A stretch of DNA of 64,000 bases from Aegilops tauschii subsp. strangulata. Taxonomy: Eukaryota > Streptophyta > Magnoliopsida > Poales > Poaceae. Below are positions 34,575 through 45,420 of the stretch, piece by piece (positions within the stretch are counted from its first letter, which is position 1; each line of letters begins with the position of its first letter). The translations under genes were made by a program, and so were the position numbers. Where the stretch lies: contig NC_053037.3 of the NCBI RefSeq assembly GCF_002575655.3, forward strand, positions 568,518,880 to 568,582,879. Reading direction: 5' to 3'. The notes beneath the pieces are model-generated. The model worked only from the letters and a program-made list of their open reading frames with translations. It ran no database searches and had not been told where the DNA came from.

Positions 34575-35462
34575 CGTAGGCGGGGGATGAGCACGGGAGT
34601 ACGGCTCCTTACCAAAGCGCCACTCTGCGGAGAGCTTGCAGTTCGTAAGATAATTCACCATATGAGCCACCTCATCGTGAGGCATATCCTTGGTGCACAT
34701 CCGACTCGGATCGAGTTGGCCGCTCATCTGACAGATCAGATGAGGGCGGCTTTGAAGCGGAAGAACCCGGCGCGCGACGAAGGCGGCCAGCAAGTCAGAC
34801 CCAGTCAGGCCCTCCGACTGGATCATCACCCGGAGTTGGGCGACGGCCGCGGCTCCAGCCGGCGACAGCGTCATGGCCCGATTGGACCACTGGGGCCGCC
34901 TCCCAGCCGGCGGGCCGGCTACGTAAGCCGGCAAGTTGACGTAGTCGCCTTGCGGGGAGACGTTCTTCACGTAGAAGTACGACTTCTGCCAGCGCTTCAC
35001 CGACTGGATCAGCGTGATGACGGGGAAGGGGTTGTCGGCTGCCGGCCTCCGCATCGCGATGAAGGCGCCGCTCTGAGCCGGCACGCCCTGCATGTGGGTG
35101 CCGAGCTTGGTTTGGAAGAATTCCCCCCAGAGCTCGAGGGTGGGGAGAACGCCAAGAAAGCCCTCGCACAGAGTGAAGAAGGCGGACAGCAGCACCACCG
35201 TGTTTGGGGTGAGGTGGTGCGGCTGGAGTTGATAGAACTCGAGGAAGGAGCGGAAGAAGGCGCTCGCGGGCAGACCGAGGCCGCGCAGGAAGTGCGAGCG
35301 AAACATTACACGCTCGCCTTCCTCCGGCGCCGGCGTGATCTCCTTCTCTGGCGCGAGACGGACACGCACCTGGTCCTTGCCGGGCAACCGCCGCGTCTTG
35401 CGGAGGAAGTCGATGTGGTCCATATGAACGTTGGAGCCGTCCCAGTCTCCTCCGTACTGCAT
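34575..35462 (-). CDS. Exon 1 of the antisense gene, Transposase_28-like domain
   Basis: 296 codons open from ATG at 35462 to a donor at 34574 (ACG then GTACGC). The block LRGLGLPASAFFRSFLEFYQ, then LCEGFLGVLPTLELWGEFF, is the hallmark of the Pfam Transposase_28 family. Despite its name no transposase activity has been shown for that family, as far as I know. The next segment (KRWQKSYFYVKNV) also fits it. The start is supported by a TATA box about 190 bp upstream on the same strand. The alternative, that this is a stand-alone ORF ending at the stop at 34545, is less likely because exon 2 continues in phase. Confidence 0.8.
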
Positions 35463-35650
35463 GGTGGCGAGAAGCTGGCGAGAAAGGATGCGGCGGCGGA
35501 GGAAGCACGGCCCTGCGGCGGCAAAGCTGCGGGGTGGTGCGAAGTTTGGTGGGACGGCGCGGCGGCGAGACGCTGCTGCGATGGAAAGGAGGAGGAAGAA
35601 GATGGCGGAGAGAGGAGGAGCGTGCGAGCGCCTGCCGCTTCCCCTCCCCC

Positions 35651-35660
35651 CTACTTATAG
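35651..35660 (-). promoter_or_regulatory. TATA box of the antisense gene
   Basis: On the minus strand the sequence reads GCTATAAGTAGGGG, with a purine-rich leader between it and the ATG at 35462. Position and composition fit a plant core promoter. It sits about 450 bp inside the 3' LTR junction, so antisense transcription would be independent of the LTRs. Confidence 0.6.
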
Positions 35661-36097
35661 CCTCGCGCGGCGAAGCCGAGGAGGCGAGGCGTGGGGGGAA
35701 CGTGGGATTAACTACGCCCACTCCCCCAGGTCCCGCGATTATGGCGCCCTAACGGCGTGCAGAAACCGCCGCCGGAAGGCGTGCGGCCAGCTTTGGGCCA
35801 TAGAGAATCCGCGCCTGGGCCTAGGCGTAGGAGTGGTGGGCCCCTGGCCTGCGGCGACGCCCTGTCGCACGCGTGGGTTGGCAGGCTTTTTCCAGCCGGA
35901 GGATGCCACGTGGTTCGCGGGCGGCGAGCGGCCGACCCATAGCCCGACGCGCGCACCAACTGACTCCCGCCTTCAGAGTTTAGAAATTTCGCCAAGACGG
36001 CGCGCCCAACCGAAGCCGGCTCCCAGCTGCTGGCTCGTCAAGATAAGAAGCTGACCGAGCTTCTCGACCTCCTCTCAGCCTCGAAGCCCAACCAGCT

Positions 36098-37274
36098 TCG
36101 GGGACTACTTTCAGAGTAAATGGCCACGGGTAGTCTAACCGACTCCCCCTGGCACTTCGAAAAATTATCAGGCCAATCGAGCCTTTAAGCATCCAGAGCC
36201 TGGGGCCGCCTTCCTCCGGCCGGCTATCCCCAGGGCCGACTGCCAGAAGGCGACCCGGCCTCAAAAACCTTCCTGAAGAAAGCTACGAGATGGCCGACTC
36301 CAGGAAGGCGGCCCCAAGAGGACCGACTCCCAGAAGCCGGCCATGAAGAGAGCCGACTCCCAGAAGCCGGCCAAGACTGCACCCACCAGGGCTGCACCCA
36401 CATAACGGTGATAAGACGGGGCGTGGCCCCAGTGCAGCCCACTACCCCCGAATCCCGGAACAGGCATGGCCACAGGACGCCGTACGGGTCAGCCATCCCC
36501 CGTCCGGCGCGACACTGTAGCCATGTTGACCTCGATGTCACTCACGACAGGCGCCAGTACGGCCCACGGGCGGCGGTCCCCTTTAGCCAGAGAGATGCTC
36601 GAATAGCCGGCTCCCAATAGCCGGCTACCTCCCTTCCTCGAAACATGTGCATCATTAAGGAGACAAGACGAGGTGAGGCTACAGTGAGAGCCTGCAAGGC
36701 GGTGGCACTGTAGCCACGCTTACCTCGACAAAGCCCTCGTCATCAGAGGCGAGGCAACTGTAACTAGCCGCCGACAAGGCCCCCAAGCGGTGGGGCCGGC
36801 CTGTCGGCCAAGAGGCCGGCAGCCGGCGGGACCCACCAGTCGGCGGGCCCCAATGGCCGGCGGAGAAGCCGGTGAGCACAGACACTGACGGCTGGGACAC
36901 GCGCCCAGCCGGATTACCATTGTACCCCTGGGGGGTAGGCCTATATAAACCCCCCGGGACACCCATGCAAAGGGTGGATCTCATAGAGTTTCACACACCA
37001 CATAGAGAGAAAAGGAGAGCTAGCCTTGCCCTTCTTCTTCCCCTAGCCAAACAGCTCAAGGAGCACTTGTAGCTACTTGTATTGATCTAGTGATCATGCG
37101 GAGACCCCGCAGAGCAGGACTAGGGGTGTTATCTCCACAGAGAGCCGCGAACCTGGGTAAGATCCGCCGGTGTGCATGTCTTCGCCTTATCCCGTTTCCA
37201 GGCACCGGCGATGTCTTACTGGCTCCCACAATGATAAGCCACCCGTTGGCATATGTCGCACCTACCACCCGACA
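36098..37274 (+). repeat. Polypurine tract and 3' LTR of Tat-like Gypsy
   Basis: CTTCGGGGACTAC (36096-36108) is the polypurine tract. The LTR proper is 36109-37274, matching 3186-3371 joined to 11865-12875. TATA box at 36941-36950, end CACCCGACA. It lacks about 40 bp near 36605 that the 5' LTR keeps. It is intact across the site where the Copia element entered the 5' LTR. Confidence 0.85.
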
Positions 37275-38160
37275 CCAACAGAGGCCCATTCCTGTGAAAA
37301 GGCCGGCCCGTTTGACTTGTTTAAAAGGTGGCGGGCTGGCCCACGACAAGCCTGTTAACGGCCTGTTCGCATATAGCCCATTTACAGCCCGCTAACCCAG
37401 GGCCCGTTTACGGCCTATCCGAATTAGGCCCAGTAGCGTCATCTGGGCCGTCCCATATAATTCCAGGCCGTTTTAACTTTCGACCCATTTATGGCCCATG
37501 ACATCTTTCGGCCCATATGAGGCCCTTAGTAACCCTCGGCCCATTAACGGCCCATGGTAAAACTGGCCCGTGATGAACAGTGTATCACTTTATACCCATT
37601 AACAACCCATTATACCGTTGGGCCGTTTCCAGCCCATGTTATCTTTCGGCCTTCTCAGGGCCCATTTATTCTTGGGCTCATTTCCAGCAATCGTTTACTT
37701 ACGGCCCGTTACAGGCCTTTTCTGCTTGTGGGCCAAATTCAGCCCGTGGATACAGTCGGCCCGTTTGTGGCCCGTTAATCTGTTGGGCCATTTTCATAGG
37801 ATCATCAAATACGGCCGATTAATGGCCCGTTATGGTCAGCCCATAAAATGTATGATTTCCACTCTTGCCCATTTACGGCCCCTTATACGGCCCGGACAAG
37901 GCCCATAGATGAGACGGCCCGTAGAAGGCCCATTGACCCGACGGCCCACAGAAGGCCCATTGACCCGACGGCCCATAGAAGGCCCATGAATCCGCTGGCC
38001 CATGGAAGGCCAATGGATCGGACACCCGATAGAAGGCCCACGGATCCGACAGCCCATAGAAGGCCCACGAATCCGATGGCCACAGAAGGCCAGGGATCAT
38101 CCGTCCCGTAGATGGCCCATGGAACGTACGGCCTGTGGAGGGCCATGGTCACTACAACGT
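37275..38160 (+). mobile_element. CACTA transposon, subterminal repeat array (continuation)
   Basis: Dozens of short degenerate repeats built from GGCCCATT, CGGCCCGTT and AGAAGGCCCA on both strands, the pattern of CACTA subterminal regions. It follows directly from 3185 when the Tat-like Gypsy and one target copy are removed (GGCACGAC, then CCAACAGAGGCCCATTCC). From 37900 the repeat settles into a roughly 27-bp period. The array ends near 38160. Minus-strand frames made of GxSxGxRIxGPSMG-like units here are artefacts of the repeat. Confidence 0.75.
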
Positions 38161-38543
38161 TTGGGCGAGTTGGCCCCCATTTGAACGATATAGCATATTC
38201 AAAGAATTATCCTACTCTATACTATCACCTCTAAAAAACATACACTATACAATAAAGAGACTAAGGCATAGAAACATAGAATAATCCTACACTATACAAT
38301 AAACAAATTACAGCCGATTATACCCACTGGGCATTATGGTTCGGCACCAGTGATAATAAAGCATACACAAACAGCAAATTACATACACTGGGCAAATACA
38401 ACTCATACATCCTGGACACGCATCAACATAACTTACCATTTGAACTATAATCTCTTCAGAAAATAGGATTGGCCGGATTTAGATAGCACAAATTTCAGTC
38501 TGCAAAATCTCCAATTCCTTCGTTGTTACCTCAGTGTCTTGTT
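38161..38543. other. Spacer with no gene
   Basis: AT-rich. It could hold the 3' untranslated part of the minus-strand gene that ends at 38544. It has two short repeats of ACACTATACAATAAA (38243 and 38291 areas). Nothing else seen. Confidence 0.4.
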
Positions 38544-41500
38544 TCATTTTTTGACTCCTGCATCTAATACCTGCATGTCCAGTCTCAACTTGTTGATTGT
38601 ACGTTCAGAATCATGTACACGTTGTCTTGCCACCTCTAGTTGATGCTCGAGAACATCAACACATTCCAATTCCAATCCATAATCATTCGGTAACGGCCAT
38701 GTCGCACTGCTCGGAGATCTTTGTGTTGATGTCACTTCATCCTGAAATGTTTCTGTAAGTACACATGACTAGAGCAAAAATATAGTTACAACAGTGAAGC
38801 GAGCAAGACAGACTATTTTGTACATGGAAAAACATGACTAACAATAATGTTACACGTCATGAAGCATAAGCAGGTGATATTTTAAAAATTATAAAAAGGT
38901 AGTCTGTGCAGCCTGCATACAGAAATCTCTCTTAGCTCACCAGAGGAGCATGATGTTGGGGCCCAATCCAAAACACAGACAAGTTACAAATTTAGACAGC
39001 ACGTTGCGTAGAAGTAAGCAAGCAGTTGGCCATTCTGTAGCTCAATTAAAGTCTTAGGGAGCATAATGAACAACAGAGGATTTCATACAAACATACTACA
39101 GCAAGCAAAACTATGCAATCATTAGCCTAGTATAAACTAGATTGTGAGCCTCATTCAATAATAGTTGGTTAATAGACATCAAAGCTTCAGGCACACTTCG
39201 GCAGAGTAATTAAATGGTAAGGCCTTTAATTATGTCAACTAATAGTTATACAAGTACCCAACATCAGGCATCATTCTTTGGGCATCTCATTAACTGAGGA
39301 CAAATAAAGCAATTGAAAAGAGCAAATTAACTATGCCTGAAACAAACAAGGAATTGAACTGTTGAGTTGGATACAGTGACTTACCTTAACAGGTTGAAGA
39401 GGCTCAGCGCAGCTCCTACTTCTCTTGCAAGGCTCCTTCCTAACATCTTGTACATGGAAATCCTCAATCTTATCTTCATTGCACCCCCTCTGCAAGGTGA
39501 CACAAACTAGTTACTCGTCTCCTTGGAAGATAAATATGCATACTTTCTAGTCTGTGAACACAAAAGGATGAGATTATAACAAAACAACACCACATAATGA
39601 AACATGCCGCATCTCTTGCACTTGCACACAATGAAATGAGCATTTACTATGTCTGCACTATGTAAAAACTAGGCATACCTTCTAACTGGATCTCCAGGTA
39701 CTCTTGGAGAGCCTACTTTAGTGTACAACCAAATCTTTATGTCACCTATGAGTTAGAAAAGGCCCCACTACAGCAGCCCTTAGTGTTTAAATCGTTGACA
39801 TGCTCTGTTAGTGTGTTAGGTCAAGAACAACAAGTAATCAAAGCAAACAGTCCTAGTATGGCTGGCTGATGCAAACAAGCAACTGAACAGATGTGTGAGC
39901 AAACCTTACATATCAAGAAAAGAAGCAAAGAAGGAGGCTTAAAGACCATCACTTGACTGACCAGATTTAAGGGGCATTTAAACATCATGTGCAACGTATG
40001 AACTAACATAAACATTGCCTATTCCAGATTCTACAATGGAATGCACATGTAACATGTATTAGGTTATGCCATGTATGATGATGCCTAAATGTACACTATA
40101 GCAGACAGGAGTGATTCATCATTGCACGCACAATTGAATTGCAGGTTAAGGGCTAGTTCTATTCCGCCTTTTCAGGGCTTATTTTCAAAATAAGCCATAA
40201 AAGATGTAAAGAAGTCATTTTTGAGTTATGGGCTTGGGCTTAACTAATTTCGCTTTGGAGGGGGGGTGTTTCGGGTAGAACCTCACTAAAAATTGAAGGG
40301 AAGGGGAATAGTGAAATGACTCTGTTGTCTGCCTATATTACACTCAAAATGCAACTGGTGACACCCGCGTCACACCTCACCCTCAAGTAAAAACAAACAC
40401 GCAAATGTTCATTGCCCTGCCCGCTTGCATCTCCTCTCCCCTTTCCCTCTACCTCGATCCCCTGCCTGCAGCACTAGGGTTCCTCTAGCAAGCCGTCACC
40501 ACTGGTCCCATCTGGCCTGGTCCTCGACGATGCTCTGTCCAGCTAGGCTACATGGCCGACGGATTGGGGCAAATCTCCCTGGCTGCTCCTCCCTCTGGTG
40601 CCGCCCCTCATTCTTATGGTCTCCAGCAGCTGCTCCACTGTGGTTCGTCCAACGCACTACTCCGGCAGGCGCTCCACAACTACGGCTGATGCCACACTGC
40701 GGCAGAAGGCACCTTATTCCCCCTCCCCACCTCCCAGGCCGTGGCCTTGAGGTGCTGTTGAAGGATGAGCTCATCCAACAAGGTGAGGATCTCCTCTGAT
40801 TTTTTGCCAAATTTTCATTCCGATCTACTATACGATGAATTGCTATGAGCTGCTTCTGCTGCTGCTATATGATTCACTGCTATGAGCTACTCCTGCTGAT
40901 GCTATATTATGAATTGCTATGATCTGCTGCTGCTATATGATGAATTGCTATGATCTGCTGCTGCTGCTATATGATGAGTTGCTATAAGCTGCTCCTGCTG
41001 CTGCTGTATGATGAATTGCTATGAGCTGCTCCTGCTGATGCTATATGATGAATTGCTATGAGCTGCTCCTGCTGATGCTATATGATGAATTGCTATGAGC
41101 TCCTCCTCCTGCTGCTGCTGCTATATGATGAATTGCTATGAGCTGCTCCTGCTGCTGCTATATGATGAATTGCTATGAGCTGCTCCTGCTGCTGCTATAT
41201 GATGAATTGCTATGAGCTGCTGCTGGTATATGATGAATTGCACACTGCTGTTGCTGTATGATTTGTTGCTATGAGCTGCTGCTGCTATATGATGCTTTCA
41301 GGTGGTGCTGCTAGATGATAATAACCAACCACTTGGACCATCGAATTTCCATAAATAATTGTTCTTCATTTAAATGTGGGTCATGAGTTTGTCGTTTGAA
41401 TTAGGCAATGGGATCTCTATGGAAAATATTGACCAAAGTAGATTGTGCCAAGTAGATGTTATCTTTGTATTTGCATTTTGAGCAAATAGTGATGGTCTGT

Positions 41501-42593
41501 TTTCCTATCATATTAATTACTGCACTGGGTTCAATTTGTGATGTTTGCAAGTCAAATTAATTTTCATATGGGCAGCAAAATGAAAAAATATAATGCAATC
41601 TAGACTTTTCACTTATCATACCAAAGATAAGCTGAAAACACAATGAAAAGAACTGGTTGGCTTATTACATGGAGCTTATATTCACAGGTGCTTATTTTCT
41701 TAGGGTAACTCGTAATAACTGTCCCTAAGAAACTTGGCCAATAGAACTGACATACAAATAACATGTCATGATGATTGCAATGGAGTGACGTACCATAGCA
41801 CATTGTATAGGCTCACCGCTGGCTCTCCTTTTTTTGCGATGTTCCATGAAATTGCCACATACATCTTGTACTTTTTCATTGTGTAACCCAATCTGCAAGT
41901 TGGCACGGCTAATTTCAGACATCTCTACATGATAATACATTGCATATCCCTTGCGCATATTTAAACCACCAATTAATGATTGTGTGCGTAGCATAAACTA
42001 GCCATGAGTCTGTGTGCTGGACTAGCAGGCACTCTAAGGGAGCCTAATGTAGTGTACTAGAATTCCTACATGCCACCTACGATTTTGTGTAATGTACTGC
42101 CTCTGTTCCTAAATATATGTGTCTTAGAGATTCCAGTATGGACCACATACAGATGTATATAGATGCATTTTCGAGTGTAGATTCACTCATTTTGCTCCGT
42201 ATGTAGCCTAGATTGGAATTTCTAGAAAGACTTATATTTAGGAACGGAGGTACGAGGTAGTATCATGTATGACATCTACATATCTAATTTAGCAGCCAGT
42301 AGTAGAAATCATTGTCTGCACAAAGGGATTACTGGTCGAAAATCCTAGCAAAGCACGCTGGCAGGTACAGAACAATACAAGAGAGAGACACTCTTACAAG
42401 ATCATAGCAATGCCTCGGTCCAGGATCTTGGTTGGCCAAGCTGTTAGATCCAGAAGAAACATCGTCCTTGTAGTTTTTGCCAGCTGCATAATAGGTAATA
42501 GCGACCTGTTAGTATATTTGAAGTACATCGGGTAGGTGATGCTGGACGGGTTTAAAGGTGACAAGTACCTAGGCCATGGCGGGTGCTTGGCAT
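38544..42593 (-). CDS. Five-exon gene model, 170-aa protein of unknown function, coiled-coil C-terminus
   Basis: Minus-strand exons 42569-42593, 42398-42483, 41794-41892, 39385-39489 and 38544-38741 join in phase with GT-AG introns (GTACTT, GTAAGA, GTACGT, GTAAGT donors; TATGCAG, CTTGCAG, CTTGCAG, TTTCAG acceptors). Total 513 nt. The protein is hydrophilic. Exons 3 and 4 are Lys/Arg/Cys-rich and resemble each other (KVQDVCGNFMEHRKKRR and HVQDVRKEPCKRSRS). The last exon has a leucine-spaced helix (ELECVDVLEHQLEVARQRV). Intron 3 is 2.3 kb and holds a minisatellite. The gene lies beside the CACTA subterminal array, so it may be a CACTA-borne gene; no transposase motif is visible. The start in exon 1 (AAGATGCC) is the only ATG that keeps phase. 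Transcript evidence is needed. Confidence 0.55.
40150..41665. mobile_element. Possible DNA transposon in intron 3, unclassified
   Basis: The left edge (GGGCTAGTTCTATTCCGCC, TTTTCAGGGCTTATTTTC) and the right edge read on the other strand (AACCAGTTCTTTTCATTG, TTTTCAGCTTATCTTTGG) are similar, like an imperfect terminal inverted repeat. Inside is a C-rich leader-like block (40420-40790) followed by the minisatellite. I found no clean target duplication. Boundaries are approximate. Confidence 0.3.
40830..41293 (+). repeat. Minisatellite, unit about 36-39 bp
   Basis: About a dozen imperfect copies of TATATGATGAATTGCTATGA followed by GCTGCTCCTGCTGCTGC. The CTG part varies in number between units, so the array mixes a minisatellite and a trinucleotide repeat. 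It lies in the third intron of the minus-strand gene model. Confidence 0.9.
42097..42260. mobile_element. Stowaway-like MITE, degenerate
   Basis: TA-flanked. Begins CTGCCTCTGTTCCTAAATAT and ends TATTTAGGAACGGAGG, an imperfect version of the CTCCCTCCGTTCC terminal repeat. The internal text GTAGATTCACTCATTTTGCT is shared in inverse orientation with the MITEs at 45870 and 53194. It lies in intron 2 of the minus-strand gene model. Confidence 0.7.
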
Positions 42594-42609
42594 CTTGCCA
42601 GACGGTGGG

Positions 42610-43074
42610 AATCAGGTTAGAAACATCAAGGGTGATGACACTGCGCTGGCTGTCGAGGTCCGGTAAGGAGATCTAGAACCATCGAGTAGGGTGTTTGTGG
42701 AGCGGCTCCGGTAGGGTGGACTACAGTGTGGGCGAAGCGGATCTGTGGCCGTGGACGAGGGCGTAGGTGAAGCTGCTCCGGTGGTTGGGTTAAGGATGGT
42801 GTTGACGATGCGGATCTGCGGCCGTGGACGGGGTGTTAGAAGCTGCTCCGGTAGGTTGGATGAGGGTGCAAGGAAGTGGATCTGAGGCCGTGGACTTGTG
42901 AGTTGGCAAAGCGGCCCCGGTAGGGTTGAAAATGGTATAGGTGAAGCTACTCCGGTGGGGTTGACGATGTTGTCGGCGAAGCGACTCCGGTAGGGTTGAG
43001 GAAGGTGTCGGCGAAGAGGATCAGAGGCCGTCGACGGGGGCATCGGTGGGGCGGCTCCGGGGGGGGGGGGGGGG
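42610..43074 (-). repeat. GC-rich minisatellite upstream of the minus-strand gene, ending in a 16-G run
   Basis: Roughly eight imperfect copies of a unit of about 55-65 bp containing GCTCCGGTAGGGT and GGATCTGCGGCCGTGGA. It would be in the 5' untranslated region or first intron of the gene at 38544-42593. Minus-strand open frames through it are Pro/Ser-rich and shift at the homopolymer (43059-43074), which is also a likely sequencing-error site. Confidence 0.75.
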
Positions 43075-44748
43075 TGGTGGACGAAGCGTCTCCGGTGGGG
43101 AGTACGAATGAGCCGCTGCAGATGCGCTGCGGTTGACGAGAGTACCGGCGAAGCAGATCCGGCACCATGGACAACGCCGGCACTGAATGGGCTGTGGTAT
43201 AGTGGTGGATGAGCAGTCTACTTGTTTCTAGGGGAGGTGGGAGGGGTAGATGCGGCCGCAGAAGCAGATCCGGCGAGGTGGACGCCGCTGGCAGTGAAAG
43301 GCCGATGAAGTACGGACGGCGTGATGTGAGATGCTCTGGTGTTGTGGAGTTAGTCATTTTTGCGGGAGGGGGAGAGGAAATGGGGGTGCCGTGTAGTGGG
43401 GGGAACCGGAAGTTACCACAGCAGCCCCGACCTATTATGTAGATGGGGGCGGTATTGTAACTGTTGGTCTCCGTTCCCCAAGGACAAAAGGGGAATTTCG
43501 CATGCAAAAGACTAAGGTGGCGGAAATTTTAGAAGGAGGCGGGAGATTTTGCCGCCCGCGGGATCGTTCTTATCCAGTTTCAACTAATTTTGGACCGTGC
43601 TAGTGGGAAGGTCATGCGAGACTGTGTACACGGGTCACGCGTCAGCAGTTAATAACTGGTGTGTCCACCCCAGAAAAAAAGACAATAACACGGGATGATG
43701 CGCCGATAACTTGGACGTTCACACGGGCGAGGCCAATCGTACGGGTGTAGTGGCGCGTTCACAAAAAAGGGATCAAACGCTCAGCCTATGTATTTCTCGT
43801 GTAAATAGATAATTTAGTGCAATTGGTTATTTACTTTAAACATAATGCATTGATGTGTTAGTGTAGAGGCGCACAAAAAGAAGTCCGCTACTTAAAAGTG
43901 TTACCTCATATGATTACATAGCCTCCATTTCATAAATTGCGTACCCGTTGAATTCATATATGAATATTACATATATTACTTCATAATAGAAACTTAAATC
44001 ATCCAAGACTAATGATTTTGAATGCAAGAGTAACAATGGTGCATGTACATGATAGCTACATTGGTTGTTTGAAGAAACATCACCGTAACTTTGGCATGCA
44101 CAACTGAAAAGGTTTATTCAAATAGAAAAAATGTGATATGTGAGTGTCGAATCTTTATAGCGTTGAATCGATATTGTACCTTTGGCCACGATACGATGTA
44201 GATATTGATTTATGTTCAAGCGATGCACGTCCACGATCGCTAGATAGTGTTACGTGAATGAATTGTGAAATCTCTCTCACACGCATACATATCTCATTTC
44301 CCTGTGGTCATCGGAATCACACACGCGCACTTCATGTATTTCTCTCCCTCCGTCAAGGTTAGAATTCGTCTTTCTACCCCGTCCTACAAGTCTCTCACAC
44401 AGAAACACACACGCTCTCTCTGTCGAACACGCCCACCCCTTTAATTCCGCCCACCCACAGCCACTAATGTCTCAAAGTATAATAATGTCTCTCACACATA
44501 TGCCTAAGGTTAACTCGAGTTCCGGAACCATATGAATACATACAATGGGATTCCAACAGAGCACCTTTTGTTTTGAGATTTCGCTCTCTCTCTCTCTCTC
44601 CAACACATTGTTTCTCGCTTCATTTTTCCGGCACTTGCATGCACACAATTTTTTTATCTTCATGATGCTTTAAGTATGCCTCGCACAAATGCTATCTACC
44701 TATCCCTTAATATAGCTAGATATGTGTCACACAAACTCCTTCTCCCTA
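43075..44748. other. Upstream flank and AT-rich intergenic sequence
   Basis: 43075-43560 continues the GC-rich minisatellite-like region and probably contains the promoter side of the minus-strand gene. 43560-44748 is AT-rich intergenic DNA with a CT dinucleotide run at 44581-44601. I see no gene or complete element. Confidence 0.4.
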
Positions 44749-44990
44749 CTAGCAAGATGCCCATGCGTTGTGCCGAACATCAAGATGCATTTGTATGAGT
44801 AGTTTATCTTGTGGGAGAAAAGGATGAACGAGGGAATGCCTTATTTGCAAATGCGGAGAGGGGTGTGGGTATCTTTTTGCAAAATTGCCACAGTTTCCTT
44901 CCTATCCGTCGGGTATAAATCGGATGGCCTACATTGCAGGATGGCAGGAACACCATCATCACCAACTCTGTTTTTTATAAGAGTAGGGAT
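44749..44990 (-). mobile_element. Helitron 3'-end fragment, copy 1 (minus orientation)
   Basis: On the minus strand the fragment ends ...CAACGCATGGGCATCTTGCTAG, close to the grass Helitron 3' consensus (CGT, then AA, GCACG, then CTAG). The adjacent 240 bp match 45641-45869 and, in the other orientation, 52762-53460. The 5' end was not located. Confidence 0.6.
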
Positions 44991-45009
44991 ATGTAAGTGT
45001 CACTGCCCC

Positions 45010-45420
45010 GCCACCCCCGCCCCCCTGACACACACACCCACACCCACACAACCACACACACACACTTCCCAACACCGAAGGAGTAGGGTGACACCTTGAT
45101 CTTGATACTAATCTATCGACTGGCTTCTCTCTCAAACACACACACACGCACACACACTACCCGACACCGAAGGAGTAGGGAGGCACCTCGATCTTGATAG
45201 TAATCTATCTACTCCTCTTTCAAACACAGACACACATACACACAAACTCACTAGTTGTGCCTCTGTGCCTACCGCACACACTCTCGATATGTCTTTCTCT
45301 CCCTCCCCCTCCCCCACCCCAACAATGACAGCAGAAGGGTAACAACTCAATCTGATCGTAATCTGTCAATTGGTTTCTCTCTCGAACATTGTGCCTCTGT
45401 ACCTCGCTCAGTAGCCCCCT
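45010..45420 (+). repeat. CA-rich tandem repeat
   Basis: Three to four copies of a unit of about 105 bp: CACAC runs, ACACCGAAGGAGTAGG, then CTTGATACTAATCTATCGAC and TCTCTCAAACACA. It contains (CA)n microsatellites. Open frames across it are repeat artefacts. Confidence 0.8.

Larger units (their letters stand above)
19936..35462 (-). pseudogene. Six-exon antisense gene of the Tat-like Gypsy (Transposase_28-like), split by an insertion
   Basis: Reading the minus strand, six exons join in continuous phase with GT-AG introns: 34575-35462, 34078-34490, 33589-33999 plus 21500-21818 (one exon split by the element at 21819-33583), 21242-21326, 20822-21088 and 19936-20723. Total 3171 nt, or 1057 codons including the stop. 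Exon 1 holds a domain like Pfam Transposase_28 ('putative gypsy type transposon'). Exons 3-5 are Ala/Glu-rich and probably coiled coil. Exon 6 ends in an acidic Glu run and an Ala/Pro tail. One in-frame TAG at 20931-20933 interrupts it, probably from CAG. Introns 1, 2 and 5 are 78-98 bp; introns 3 and 4 are 173 and 153 bp. Function unknown; similar antisense ORFs are known in grass Gypsy elements. The exon model is my inference and needs transcript support. Confidence 0.75.
3186..37274 (+). mobile_element. Tat-like Gypsy retrotransposon with antisense gene, host of two nested elements
   Basis: The 5' LTR starts TGTCGGAG at 3186 and ends CCCGACA at 12875 (split by a Copia insertion). The 3' LTR is 36109-37274. 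Flanking bases CTAAC (3181-3185) and CCAAC (37275-37279) are a 5-bp target duplication with one mismatch. Order inside: primer-binding site, gag, protease, RT, RNase H, a second RNase H, integrase, a long 3' region with an antisense gene, polypurine tract, LTR. The second plant-type RNase H and the antisense gene indicate the Tat lineage. Without the nested elements it is about 13.8 kb. The 3' LTR begins TTTCAGAG rather than TGTCGGAG. All sense genes carry stops, so it is not autonomous now. Confidence 0.85.

Noticed and set aside
34056..35660. 534-codon plus-strand frame
   Set aside because: Mirror frame of exons 1 and 2 of the antisense gene; the product is Arg-rich with no domain, while the minus strand has the Transposase_28-like domain and a promoter.
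37836..38152. Minus-strand frames with regular Gly-Pro-Ser repeats
   Set aside because: Translation of the CACTA subterminal GGCCCA repeats, not a protein.
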